Shown one piece after another: positions 20,848-30,345 of a stretch of 64,000 bases of DNA; the first letter of the stretch is position 1, and every line of letters begins with the position of its first letter. A program made the translations under genes and the position numbers. The stretch is from Ferribacterium limneticum (GTDB taxonomy: Bacteria > Pseudomonadota > Gammaproteobacteria > Burkholderiales > Rhodocyclaceae). A model generated the notes under the pieces. The model saw only the letters and a program-made list of their open reading frames with translations, searched no databases and was not told the DNA's origin. Where the stretch lies: contig NZ_CP075190.1 of NCBI RefSeq assembly GCF_020510585.1, positions 3,036,001-3,100,000 of the forward strand. Direction: 5' to 3'.

Positions 20848-23800
20848 GCGCCAGTCCGACAATCACGCTTCACGACATCATGAGCAGCCATGTGCGCAGC
20901 CTGCCGCCGCACGCGACGCTGGGCGAAGCCGCGCAGCTGATGGCCGAAGAACATATTTCCAGCCTGCTCGTGATGGAGGCAGAAAAAGCCCTCGGTATCA
21001 TCACCGAAAGCGGCATCCTGCGCACCCTGCATGAGCACCAGTCGGCCGATGTCCGGCTCGACGCCATCATGTCGAGTCCGCTGATCACCGCACCAGCCGA
21101 TCTCGATCTGGCCAGCGCCCGCCACCTCGTCGAGGAACACGGCATCCGCCACCTTGCCGTCACCGATTCGTCCGGCCAGGTCTGCGGTATCGTCAGCGAC
21201 ACCGATTTCCGCCTGCGCCTGGGCAGCGAAGCCTTCCGCCATCTGCGGACGGTGGAGGGCAGCATGGATCGAAACATCCCCAACCTGCCGCCCGAAGCGA
21301 CGCTTGGCGACGCCCTGGCCAGCATGGTCGGGCATGCCGCCGATTACCTGATCGTGGCCGAGGATGGCAAACCGATCGGCATCATTACCGAACGCGACAT
21401 CCCGCGTCTGATCAGCACCTACCAGAACCTGCACGCCACCACATTGCGCGAAGCGATGAGCACCCCCTTGCGCAGCGTGACTGTCGACGCGGAGATCGGC
21501 ACGGCACTGGAAACGATGAACCGCTTCCGGCTCCGGCACATGGTCGTCCTCGCCCGTGACCACCGGATTCTCGGCGTCATCAGCCAGCGTCGGCTATTCG
21601 AGCAGTTGGCGCGGGAACATCTGGAAGGCGCGATATTCCAGGCCGAGCAGGAACGCCAGCGGCTGCGTCTCGAAACCCATCTGCGCCTGGCACTCGATGG
21701 CGCTGCTGCCGGCAGTTGGGAATACAGTCACAAGAGCGGCAGTCTGATTGCCAGCGATGGCCTGCTGGCCATGCTCGGACACACCCGCGCCAACGCTCCG
21801 CAGACGAAGACCGAGTGGACGGAGTGGATACACCCCGATGACCGGTATTTGCTGGACGCCACGTTCAACGGAAAAAGTGGCCAGAAAGACCATTCGCGGG
21901 TCACCGAATGCCGGATTCGCCACAACACGGGGCACTGGCTCTGGGTAGAAGATCGCAGCAGCGTCGTCGAGCGTGGTGCCGACGATAGCCCCATTGTCAC
22001 CACGGGCGTGGTCAACGACATCACCGAACGCCAGGTTAGCCGTCAGCAAATCACCAGTCAGAACCGCGCCCTGCGCATGATGAGCGGCGTCGCCCAGGCG
22101 CTGGTCCGCTACAACGATGAGCAGCAGATGCTGGCTGAAATTTGTACCGTTTCCGTTGAAATCGGCGGCTATCTCATGGCCTGGGTCGGCGAAGTGGTGC
22201 ATGACGAGAAAAAGAGCATCGTGCGAATGGCCAGTTCGGGGCTGAGCGAACCGTATCTGAACAATATGGAAGTCACCTGGGGCGATGCGCCGAGCGGCCG
22301 TGGACCGAGCGGCCGCGCCGCCCGCAGCGGTATCCCGGCGATCATTCGCAACATCGACGACGATCCGTCGTTCGAAACATGGCGAGCGGCTGCACAGGAG
22401 CAGGGATTTCGCGCGACGATTGCGCTCCCGCTACGCGTTGACGGTCGGGTCGTCGGCGTCCTCAATCTTTATTCGGCCACGGTCGACCCGTTTGACGACG
22501 AGGAAATCACCCTGCTCGGCAACCTTGCAGGCGAACTGGGCCTCGGCATGAGCATGCAGCGCTCGCGGCAAACGCTGGCCCAAAGCGAAGCCATGCTGCT
22601 CCAGGCCCAGCGCCTGGCGCGGCTTGGACACTTCACTTTCGATGCGGCAACCGACTGCCTGACCGGTTCGCCGACGCACAACGAAATATTCGGACTGGCG
22701 CCGGACGAACTACTCGACACCGAGGGCTGGCGACAGCTGATCCATCCCGAAGACCGGACGCGGATGAGCGATTACTCACGGGACCACGTCTTTCGCGGCG
22801 GGCAGGCATTCGACAACGAATACCGGCTGATCCGCCGCAATGATGGTCAGGAACGCTGGATCCACACCGTCGGGCAGATCGTCTATGGCAACAATGGCCG
22901 GGTCAGCCGGCTGTTCGGCACAAGCCAGGACATTACCGAGCGCAAGCAGTTCGAGCAGCGCCTGAGCCAGAGCGAGGCGGAACTGAAAGAGGCGCAGGCT
23001 GTCGCCCATCTCGGCAGCTGGACGCTGGACATCGTCAACGACAAGCTTAACTGGAGTGCCGAGGTCTATCAGATATTCGCTCTCCCGCACGATCACCCGT
23101 TGCGGCTGGCCGACTTCCTCGACCGTATCCACCCCGATGATCGGGAACGCGTCCTGACCGACTGGCAGGCAGCCCTGGCCGGCGCCAGCTACGACAGCGA
23201 GCATCGCATCCTCGTCAATGGCGAGCTGCGCTGGGTCCGTGAGCGGGCCAATGTCCGCTTTGACCCGTCCGGCCAGGCGGTATTCGCCGTCGGCACGGTG
23301 CAGGATGTCACCGAGCGTCACCTCGCCGAGGAACAGTTGAGCAAGCTGTCGCTGGCCATCGAGCAAAGTCCGCACAGCATCGTCATCACCAATATCCGTG
23401 CCGAAATCGAGTACGTCAACGACACCTTCGTCAGCAATACCGGCTACAGTCGCGAGGAATCGATTGGCGCCAACCCGCGCATGCTGCACTCGGACGAGAC
23501 GCCCAAAGAAACGTATACCGAGATGTGGGCAACGCTCGGCGAGGGAAAAACCTGGCGCGGGGAGTTCATCAACAAGCGCAAGGACGGCTCGGTTTTCACC
23601 GAATTTTCCATCATTTCACCGGTCCGCCAACGCGATGGACTGATTACGCACTATCTCGCCATCAAGGAAGACATCACCGAGAAGAAACAGAATCAGTCCG
23701 AGCTGGCAAGCTACCGGCACCACCTCGAAACGCTGGTCGCCGACCGCACCGAGCAACTGATTGCGGCCAAGGATGAAGCCGAATCGGCCAGTCGTGCCAA

Positions 23801-25532
23801 GACCGCCTTCCTGGCCAATATCAGCCATGAAATCCGGACGCCGATGAATGCCATCATCGGCCTCACCCACATCGCCCAGCGCAGCGCCGGCAGCAGCGAA
23901 CAGCAGGGCAGGCTGGCCAAGGTCGCCGAGGCGGCGCATCACCTGATGGGCATCATCAACGATGTGCTCGACATTTCAAAAATCGAGGCCGGCAAGCTGC
24001 ACCTCGAACATACCGGCTTCTCGCTCACCAAACTGTGCGCCACGACCTGCGAGATGATGGCCGAGCGCGCGCAGGACAAGCACCTGCCGATCAACTGCGC
24101 GATCGACCCGGCCCTGCCGGCCACCCTGCTCGGCGACCCGCTGCGCCTCCAGCAGATACTGCTCAACTTCCTGTCCAACGCCATCAAGTTCACCCACAGC
24201 GGTACGATCGCCGTCCGGATGCACCTGCTCGGTCGCGCCGATGGCCACGCCTTGATCCGCTGCGAGGTCAGCGACACCGGCATCGGCATAGCGCCAGAAG
24301 GTGTGGCCAAGCTCTTCCGGCCCTTCGAACAGGGCGATACCTCGACCACCCGCCGCTATGGCGGCACCGGCCTGGGTCTGGCGATCAGCCGCCGGCTGGC
24401 CGAAGCAATGCACGGCGAGATCGGCGTAGACAGCCAGCCGGGCAAGGGGAGCACCTTCTGGTTTACCGCCCGGCTCGGCCTGGCAGATGAAAAACAGCAA
24501 GTGCCGGCGACGGTCGTCGCGCCCTCACCCAGCCACCAGCTCGGGGCGCATGTCCTGATGGCCGAAGACAATGCAATCAACGCCGAGGTAGCCAGCGAAT
24601 TGCTGCACTCGGCCGGACTCAAAGTCGATCTGGCCGTCGATGGCAGCCAGGCCCTCAATATGGCCCGCCGGCGGCATTACGACCTGGTCCTCATGGACAT
24701 GCAGATGCCGGTCATGGACGGCCTCGAAGCCACTCGCCAGATTCGCGCCCTGCCCGGCTGGGGAAAAATACCCATCCTGGCGATGACGGCCAATGCCTTC
24801 GACGCGGATCGCGACACCTGCCTGGCCGCCGGCATGAACGACCATGTAGCCAAACCCGTGGCGCCGCATGTCCTTTTCGCCGCCCTGGCCCGCTGGTTGC
24901 CGATCAAGGCCCCAATCCCGATGATGGCCGACGTCAAGTCCGTCGCCAGCAACGAACTGTCCGGCATTGTCGGACTGGACAGCCGTTTCGGCCTGCAGTC
25001 GGTGCGCGGCCGGATGGACAGCTATCTCCGGCTGCTCACCAAGTTCTCGGAAAACCACAGCGAAGACTTTGCCCGTATCCGTGACAATCTTGCTGCCGGC
25101 AACCGCGATGAAGCCCGGCGCCTCGCCCATTCGCTGAAAGGCGTCTCGGCCACGCTCGGGGCCGTTCTCATCAACAAGACTTCAATGGCGCTTGAAACGG
25201 CGATCAAGGAAGGCCAGGAGAGGACCATCATCGAGCCGCTCATCGCAGCCACCGAGCAAGCCTACGCATCATTGCGCGAGCAATTGACCGCCGTCGCCCA
25301 GCCCGCACAAACGGGCGACGATGCGGGCGATGCGGCGGCAACGACTGCCCTGCTCGAGCGCCTGCGGCACGAACTGCAACAAGGTGAAATGAGTGCCCAG
25401 AATCTCGTCCGCCGGCAGGCCAATACCCTGAAAAAGGTTCTCGGCAGGGATTACATGGCCTTCGAGGAACTGGTCGACTCCTTCGATTTCGAAGGAGCGC
25501 TGACCTTCCTCAACGACACCGTCCAGCCCTAG
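20844..25532 (+). CDS. Giant hybrid kinase: CBS pairs, PAS, GAF, PAS x3, HisKA, HATPase, REC, HPt
   Basis: Soluble hybrid kinase of 1562 residues with no membrane segment. Four CBS repeats fill residues 1-260 ([17 protein letters not shown], then two ITERDI/VSDTDF-type repeats), a module that often binds adenine nucleotides. PAS (about 275-395), GAF (about 400-570, [16 protein letters not shown]) and three more PAS domains (about 580-950) follow. H box [14 protein letters not shown] near 994, receiver Asp near 1284 in [13 protein letters not shown], HPt His near 1428 in [14 protein letters not shown] further 100 or so residues after the HPt form a helical tail. Start ATG overlaps the upstream kinase stop. 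CBS plus hybrid kinase is an unusual combination. Confidence 0.92.
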   Translation: MSASPTITLHDIMSSHVRSLPPHATLGEAAQLMAEEHISSLLVMEAEKALGIITESGILRTLHEHQSADVRLDAIMSSPLITAPADLDLASARHLVEEHGIRHLAVTDSSGQVCGIVSDTDFRLRLGSEAFRHLRTVEGSMDRNIPNLPPEATLGDALASMVGHAADYLIVAEDGKPIGIITERDIPRLISTYQNLHATTLREAMSTPLRSVTVDAEIGTALETMNRFRLRHMVVLARDHRILGVISQRRLFEQLAREHLEGAIFQAEQERQRLRLETHLRLALDGAAAGSWEYSHKSGSLIASDGLLAMLGHTRANAPQTKTEWTEWIHPDDRYLLDATFNGKSGQKDHSRVTECRIRHNTGHWLWVEDRSSVVERGADDSPIVTTGVVNDITERQVSRQQITSQNRALRMMSGVAQALVRYNDEQQMLAEICTVSVEIGGYLMAWVGEVVHDEKKSIVRMASSGLSEPYLNNMEVTWGDAPSGRGPSGRAARSGIPAIIRNIDDDPSFETWRAAAQEQGFRATIALPLRVDGRVVGVLNLYSATVDPFDDEEITLLGNLAGELGLGMSMQRSRQTLAQSEAMLLQAQRLARLGHFTFDAATDCLTGSPTHNEIFGLAPDELLDTEGWRQLIHPEDRTRMSDYSRDHVFRGGQAFDNEYRLIRRNDGQERWIHTVGQIVYGNNGRVSRLFGTSQDITERKQFEQRLSQSEAELKEAQAVAHLGSWTLDIVNDKLNWSAEVYQIFALPHDHPLRLADFLDRIHPDDRERVLTDWQAALAGASYDSEHRILVNGELRWVRERANVRFDPSGQAVFAVGTVQDVTERHLAEEQLSKLSLAIEQSPHSIVITNIRAEIEYVNDTFVSNTGYSREESIGANPRMLHSDETPKETYTEMWATLGEGKTWRGEFINKRKDGSVFTEFSIISPVRQRDGLITHYLAIKEDITEKKQNQSELASYRHHLETLVADRTEQLIAAKDEAESASRAKTAFLANISHEIRTPMNAIIGLTHIAQRSAGSSEQQGRLAKVAEAAHHLMGIINDVLDISKIEAGKLHLEHTGFSLTKLCATTCEMMAERAQDKHLPINCAIDPALPATLLGDPLRLQQILLNFLSNAIKFTHSGTIAVRMHLLGRADGHALIRCEVSDTGIGIAPEGVAKLFRPFEQGDTSTTRRYGGTGLGLAISRRLAEAMHGEIGVDSQPGKGSTFWFTARLGLADEKQQVPATVVAPSPSHQLGAHVLMAEDNAINAEVASELLHSAGLKVDLAVDGSQALNMARRRHYDLVLMDMQMPVMDGLEATRQIRALPGWGKIPILAMTANAFDADRDTCLAAGMNDHVAKPVAPHVLFAALARWLPIKAPIPMMADVKSVASNELSGIVGLDSRFGLQSVRGRMDSYLRLLTKFSENHSEDFARIRDNLAAGNRDEARRLAHSLKGVSATLGAVLINKTSMALETAIKEGQERTIIEPLIAATEQAYASLREQLTAVAQPAQTGDDAGDAAATTALLERLRHELQQGEMSAQNLVRRQANTLKKVLGRDYMAFEELVDSFDFEGALTFLNDTVQP

Positions 25533-26761
25533 GCCGGACTATCCAGCCAGCGACCGGCGCCCAGCCCGGCCGCCCGGCCACTGGCCAGGCAGGCGGTGAG
25601 CAGATAGCCGCCGGTTGGCGCCTCCCAGTCAAGCATTTCGCCGGCGCAGAAGACGCCCGGCTGGCGGCGCAGCATGAGGTTTTCGTCCAGCCCTTCGAAG
25701 GTAACGCCGCCGGCCGTGCTGATCGCTTCATCGAGCGGCCTGGTCGCCGTCACCACCAGCGGCAAGGCCTTGATCGCCGCAGCCAGGCGGCTCGCTTGAT
25801 TCATCGTCTCGGCCGGGCAGAATTCACGGAGCAACCCGGCCTTGACGCCTTCGATGCCGGCATGCCGGCGCAGATGGTTGGCCAGCGAATCGCGGCCACG
25901 CGGCCGGGAGAGGTCGGCGCTCAGTTTTTCCAGGCTGCGGCCGGGGGCCAGATCGAGGTAGAGGGTGGCGCTGCCATCGCGGGCCAGCGCATCGCGCAAA
26001 GGGGCCGAGACGGCATAGATCAAACCGCCTTCGGTGCCCGTCGCCGTGATGTTGAATTCGCCCTTTTTTTCCGGTTGACCGTGGCAATGTGCTGAAACGG
26101 CCTTGACCGGGGCGCCGGCAAAACGCTCGCTGAAATACGGACTCCACGCTACATCGAAACCGCAATTGGCTGGTTTGAGCGGCGCCACCTCGATGCCGCG
26201 CTCAAGCAACATGGGCACCCAGGCGCCATCCGAGCCGAGTTTGGCCCAGCTACCGCCACCGAGGGCCAGAATGACGGCGTCGGCCTTAATCGCGATTTCC
26301 CCGGCCGGCGTGGCAAAACGCAGGCTGCCGTCTGGGGACCAGCCAAGCCAGCGGTGGCGCACATGAAACTGCACGCCCTGGCCGCGCAGGCGATGCAGCC
26401 AGGCGCGGAGCAACGGCGCCGCTTTCATGTCGGTCGGAAAAACCCGACCCGATGTGCCGACGAAGGTGGCTATGCCGAGGCCATGGATCCATTCGCGCAG
26501 TTGCGTCGGTCCGAAGGCGTCGAGCAGCGGGGCTATCTGCGCCGCCCGCTCGCCGTAACGCCCAATGAAATCGACCAGCGGCTCGGAGTGGGTGATGTTC
26601 ATGCCACCCTTGCCGGCCATCAAAAACTTGCGGCCGACCGAGGGCATCGATTCGTAAATTTCGACTTTTTTCCGGTTGACCGTGGAATCGGTTGCCGCGA
26701 GCATTTCGGCCGCCATGAGCCCGGCCGGGCCGCCGCCGATGATGGCGACGCGCTGCGTCAC
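25529..26761 (-). CDS. FAD-dependent oxidoreductase, HI0933/YhiN-like (short subfamily)
   Basis: Flavoprotein of 410 residues. The Rossmann motif [16 protein letters not shown] at the N-terminus binds [17 protein letters not shown] and the C-terminal [15 protein letters not shown] match the HI0933 family. The biochemical role is not established. Two copies of the dispersed repeat are translated here. Residues near 26-36 ([13 protein letters not shown]) come from one copy, and residues near 228-240 ([12 protein letters not shown]) come from another read in a different frame. The start overlaps the transglutaminase stop by 4 nt, making this the last gene of the ATP-grasp operon. A second family member is encoded at 48135-49349. 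Confidence 0.88.
   Translation of the reverse strand: MTQRVAIIGGGPAGLMAAEMLAATDSTVNRKKVEIYESMPSVGRKFLMAGKGGMNITHSEPLVDFIGRYGERAAQIAPLLDAFGPTQLREWIHGLGIATFVGTSGRVFPTDMKAAPLLRAWLHRLRGQGVQFHVRHRWLGWSPDGSLRFATPAGEIAIKADAVILALGGGSWAKLGSDGAWVPMLLERGIEVAPLKPANCGFDVAWSPYFSERFAGAPVKAVSAHCHGQPEKKGEFNITATGTEGGLIYAVSAPLRDALARDGSATLYLDLAPGRSLEKLSADLSRPRGRDSLANHLRRHAGIEGVKAGLLREFCPAETMNQASRLAAAIKALPLVVTATRPLDEAISTAGGVTFEGLDENLMLRRQPGVFCAGEMLDWEAPTGGYLLTACLASGRAAGLGAGRWLDSPA
26055..26084 (-). repeat. Dispersed 37-bp element, copy 3 (inside FAD gene)
   Basis: Minus strand reads CCACGGTCAACCGGAAAA then AAAGGGCGAATTCAA. It is read in the sense direction as [10 protein letters not shown]. Confidence 0.8.
26655..26685 (-). 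repeat. Dispersed 37-bp element, copy 4 (inside FAD gene)
   Basis: Minus strand reads TTCCACGGTCAACCGGAAAA then AAGTCGAAATTTACG. It is in the sense direction but in another frame than copy 3, giving [11 protein letters not shown] right after the FAD-binding helix. Confidence 0.8.
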
Positions 26762-27747
26762 TTCTCGTCCGCGTCGGCTTCCGGCGCCTCGGGCGTTTCG
26801 GCTGGCTCGTCCGCTTCCGCCTCGAGCAGTTCGTCGGGAATTTCTTCCTCGTCGAGCGGAATTACCGTCACCGCGACGTCCGGTTCGGTGCCGCCGCCGC
26901 CGAGAATGATGCCGCGCAGCGGCGAAATGTCCGAGAAGTCGCGGCCGAAAGCCAGCGTGATGTGCTCGGTATCCGGCAGCAGGTCGTTGGTCGGATCGAA
27001 ATCCACCCAGTCGTGCTCGCTACCCGGGGCATAGACCGAAACCCAGGCGTGCGATGCGTCGGCGCCGATCAGGCGCGGCTTGCCAGGCGGTGGCCGGGTC
27101 AGCAGGTAGCCGCTGACGTAACGGGCAGCCAGGCCGAGGGCGCGCAGGCAGGCGATCATCAGGTGGGCGAAGTCCTGGCAGACGCCGCGCTTGTTTTCAA
27201 GCACTTCGAGGACCGGCGTCGACACCGTGGTCGCCTCCGGATCGAAGGTGAATTCGCGGAAAATCTTCGCCATCAGGGCCTGGGCGCCGACCAGCACCGG
27301 CGTGTCGGGCGGGAAGCAGTCGGCGGCGTAGTCGGCCAGCTCGTGTTTGACGCGGACGTGCGGGCTTTCGAACAGGAAGCGCGTCGCATCGAGATCGGCC
27401 GGGAGCGGATCGGTCGAATCGTAGGCCAGGCGGTCGCGGACTTCCTCCCAGGGCAGCGAAGCCTCGATATCCTTGGGCAGGTGCGGCATGACGGCGACGG
27501 TCATGGCCGAACTGATGAACAGCTCGTCATGCGGCGTGTGGAAGGCCATCCAGGTCACCGGGTTGCCGAAGGCGTCGCGACCGTCACGGCGCCAGGTCGG
27601 CACCGGGGTGATGTTGATGCGCTGCTCTTCGACCTGCTGCCAGTCAAGAACGCGCGGCGACAGATGCAACTGTTGCTGTGACAGCGAAACGTTGCTGCCA
27701 TAGTCGTAGCGGGTTTCGTGCAGGACGCGGTAGCGGACGGGTTCCAT
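26758..27747 (-). CDS. Transglutaminase-like protein of the ATP-grasp/alpha-E locus
   Basis: Bacterial transglutaminase-like protein of 329 residues with an N-terminal beta domain (YRVLHETRYDYGSNVSLSQQQLHLSPR) and a papain-like core. The catalytic triad is visible: Cys190 in KRGVCQDFAH, His233 in DASHAWVSVY and Asp251 in DFDPTND. Members may act as peptidases or amide-bond cleaving enzymes rather than cross-linkers. The last 50 residues are strongly acidic and of low complexity ([17 protein letters not shown]). It is 2 nt downstream of the ATP-grasp/alpha-E fusion and overlaps the FAD gene by 4 nt, so it is part of a coupled operon. Confidence 0.9.
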   Translation of the reverse strand: MEPVRYRVLHETRYDYGSNVSLSQQQLHLSPRVLDWQQVEEQRINITPVPTWRRDGRDAFGNPVTWMAFHTPHDELFISSAMTVAVMPHLPKDIEASLPWEEVRDRLAYDSTDPLPADLDATRFLFESPHVRVKHELADYAADCFPPDTPVLVGAQALMAKIFREFTFDPEATTVSTPVLEVLENKRGVCQDFAHLMIACLRALGLAARYVSGYLLTRPPPGKPRLIGADASHAWVSVYAPGSEHDWVDFDPTNDLLPDTEHITLAFGRDFSDISPLRGIILGGGGTEPDVAVTVIPLDEEEIPDELLEAEADEPAETPEAPEADADEK

Positions 27748-27749
27748 GA

Positions 27750-30269
27750 TCAGACCGCCATCGTCTGCCGGCTGACATCGCCGACATGGGTGAAATAGCG
27801 CATGCCGAGTGCCTCGGAGAGTTTGTTGGCGGCGGCATCGAGCGCTTGCAACAGGTCGGCGAGTTCCTCACAGGCCGAATAATCGCGCGCGCTGTCGAAC
27901 TGGATATTTTCCAGGCGGTGCAGGTCGAAAGCCTGCAGCCGGGCCAGCGCAGCGGCCAGACCGGTGCCAAAATCGTCGCCGAGCTCACGCCCCATGCGCT
28001 CCAGGTAGTTGCCCAGCACATTGGCCTGAAAGACCACGCCGTGCGGGTTGCTCTCGTCGAAGACGAGCAGGTCGACGACCGGCAACAGCTCCGGTTGGCG
28101 CGAGTAGCGCGAGCGGTAGGTGATGATCGAGTCGGATAGTTCGAGCAGCCATTCGAGCGAGCCCTGGCTGCGCGCCGCCGGCATGCGCAGGAAATGGGCG
28201 ACCATCATGGCCAGGAAGGAAAGTCGTTCGATCCGCCGGCCGATGAACAGGAAGCGCCAGCCATCGTCGCGCGTCATGTTGTCCATGGCGAAACCGGTCA
28301 GCGACGACGACACGCCGAGCACGCGGTCGAGGAAGGCGATCGCTTCGGTCAGCGTCGGGTGCGTCTTGAGTGCCGCCTGCTGATCGCGCTGCAAACGGTT
28401 CAGGGAATGCCAGTGGTCAAGCGAAAGACGTTCGCGGACGTGCGTTGCCGACCACATGAGGGCGCGGATATTACGGGCCAGACTGCCCGGCTGCTCGGGA
28501 TCGTAGATCGCCTCGAGCAACTCGTGCTCGCCGCCTTCCTTGACTTCAGTGTCCTCGCCCGGTTCGGGCAGCACGCCCAGGCGTCGGGCCAGTTCCAAGG
28601 CGGCAATGACCACCGGCGTCTTCTGGCCACCGCCGACAACGACGCGCGACAGGGCGACGCGCAACATGCGGGCGCTGTCGTCGAAGCGTTCCGAATAGCG
28701 GCCGAGCCAGAACAGGTTTTCAACGACGCGCGAGGTCAGGTTGGCGCCGGCGCGCACCAGATCACGCACGCCGACCGACGGCTTGAGCAGCGAAAACTGG
28801 CTGACCGGGCCATTGGTCAAAACCCAGGCATCCTTCGAAGCCCCGCCGCGCTGCATCGAAATGATCCGCGTGCCGGCGGCGGTCGTTACCCGGGCCAGAC
28901 CGCCCGGCATCACCGAATAACCGTCCGGCGTCGTCACCGCGTAGGCGCGCAGGCCGACCGGCCGGGCCAGCAGGCGACGTTCGTGGGCCCGGCTCCAGGT
29001 CGGCGCCTGCGACAGATTGATCATTTCCTGGGCGACGTAGGCATGCGGCCGCGCTTCGATCCGGCGCAGCATCTCGGCGCGCGCCTCGCCCTTCAGTTCG
29101 TTGCCGAAGACCGGCTCCATCTGCTGGGTCGGGTAGGCCGGCTTGATGACCAGATCGTCGAAGTTTTCCTTGACGTAATCGAGGGCCGGCTTCTCGCCGC
29201 ACCACCAGGTCGCCACCGACGGCATGGCCAGCTTTTCGCCGAGCAGGTGCCGGCAGATGGCCGGCAGAAAGCCCATCAGCGCACCGGAGGCGAGCAGGCC
29301 GCTGCCCAGCGCATTGGCGATAACGACGCGCCCGGCGCGCGCCACATTGAGCAGACCGGGAATGCCGAGCGCCGACTCGCCACGCAGTTCGAGCGGGTCG
29401 CAATAGGCATCGTCCTGACGGCGCAGGATGACGTGGACGCGCTTGAGGCCGCGCAGGGTTTTGAGATAAACCGTCTCGCCGCGCACCGTGAGGTCCTGCC
29501 CTTCAACGAGCGGGAAGCCGAGGTAGCGCGCCAGGTAGGCGTGTTCAAAATAGGTTTCATTGTACGGCCCTGGCGTCAGCAGAACCATGTGCGGCTGCTC
29601 GTCGCCTTCGACCGGGGCCAGCGCCGTCAGGCCGTCGAGCTGGTCGCGGAAAAAGTCGGCGACGTGCTGGACATGCAGGTCGCGGAACATTTCCGGGAAA
29701 ACACGCGAAACGATGAGCCGGTTTTCGAGTGCATAGCCCGCCCCCGACGGAGCCTGCGTGCGGTCGGCGATGACCCACCAGCGGCCGTTCGGCGAACGGG
29801 CCAGATCGACCGCGTAATTGTGCAGCCAGACCCCGCCCGGCGGCTTGACGCCGCGGCACGGCCACAGATAACCATGCTGGCCATAGACCAGCGCTGGCGG
29901 CAACAAGCCTTTGGCGAGCAGCGTCTGCTCGCCGTAGAGATCGTCCAGAATGGCGTTGAGCAGGGTGGCCCGCTGGGCAACCGCTGCCGATAGTTCGGCC
30001 CATTCGTCGGGCGGGATGATCAGCGGCAGTGGGTCGAGCGCCCACGGCCGGTCGGCCCCGTTCGGATCGGCGTAAACGTTGTAGGTGACGCCATTTTCCT
30101 GGATGCGCTGCTCGGAAAAATCGAGGCGACGGCGCATTTCCTCCGGCGTCACCGCATCAAGGTGGCTCAGGAACTGATTCCAGTGCGGCCGGACAGACCC
30201 GTCCTTGGCCAGCATTTCATCGTAGCGGCGGGGACTGTGGGGGTAGATTGCGAGGAGGGTGCGAGCCAT
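27750..30269 (-). CDS. Fusion of circularly permuted ATP-grasp and alpha-E domains
   Basis: An 839-residue protein. Residues 1-500 are a circularly permuted ATP-grasp ligase (earlier DUF404/DUF407), with family segments RPHWNQFLSHLD, LLTPGPYNETYFEH, FPLVEGQDL, RRQDDAYCDPLELR and VIKPAYPTQQMEP. Residues 510-839 are an alpha-E helical domain (earlier DUF403), with NLFWLGRYSERFDDSARMLRV. Such loci have been predicted from comparative genomics to make short peptide-like products or tags by ATP-dependent amide ligation; no product is known here. It sits between the large transglutaminase/DUF2126 protein and the small transglutaminase. A second locus at 58877-61240 has the same two domains as separate genes. 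Confidence 0.92.
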   Translation of the reverse strand: MARTLLAIYPHSPRRYDEMLAKDGSVRPHWNQFLSHLDAVTPEEMRRRLDFSEQRIQENGVTYNVYADPNGADRPWALDPLPLIIPPDEWAELSAAVAQRATLLNAILDDLYGEQTLLAKGLLPPALVYGQHGYLWPCRGVKPPGGVWLHNYAVDLARSPNGRWWVIADRTQAPSGAGYALENRLIVSRVFPEMFRDLHVQHVADFFRDQLDGLTALAPVEGDEQPHMVLLTPGPYNETYFEHAYLARYLGFPLVEGQDLTVRGETVYLKTLRGLKRVHVILRRQDDAYCDPLELRGESALGIPGLLNVARAGRVVIANALGSGLLASGALMGFLPAICRHLLGEKLAMPSVATWWCGEKPALDYVKENFDDLVIKPAYPTQQMEPVFGNELKGEARAEMLRRIEARPHAYVAQEMINLSQAPTWSRAHERRLLARPVGLRAYAVTTPDGYSVMPGGLARVTTAAGTRIISMQRGGASKDAWVLTNGPVSQFSLLKPSVGVRDLVRAGANLTSRVVENLFWLGRYSERFDDSARMLRVALSRVVVGGGQKTPVVIAALELARRLGVLPEPGEDTEVKEGGEHELLEAIYDPEQPGSLARNIRALMWSATHVRERLSLDHWHSLNRLQRDQQAALKTHPTLTEAIAFLDRVLGVSSSLTGFAMDNMTRDDGWRFLFIGRRIERLSFLAMMVAHFLRMPAARSQGSLEWLLELSDSIITYRSRYSRQPELLPVVDLLVFDESNPHGVVFQANVLGNYLERMGRELGDDFGTGLAAALARLQAFDLHRLENIQFDSARDYSACEELADLLQALDAAANKLSEALGMRYFTHVGDVSRQTMAV

Positions 30270-30312
30270 TGAGCGTTCTTATGAGCTAAAACAGGCCGTT
30301 GCCGGCCTGTTC

Positions 30313-30345
30313 TGCGGTCAACCCGAATTTTTGATTAAAACCGAC
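30313..30345 (+). repeat. Dispersed 37-bp element, copy 5 (at the end of the DUF2126 gene)
   Basis: TGCGGTCAACCCGAATTTTT then GATTAAAACCG. It is a degenerate copy that overlaps the 3' end of the transglutaminase/DUF2126 gene and contains its stop codon. Confidence 0.55.

Noticed and set aside
28194..29993. Long plus-strand open frame opposite the ATP-grasp fusion gene
   Set aside because: Antisense shadow; the composition is rich in His/Arg/Gln with no motif, while the minus strand has clear domains.
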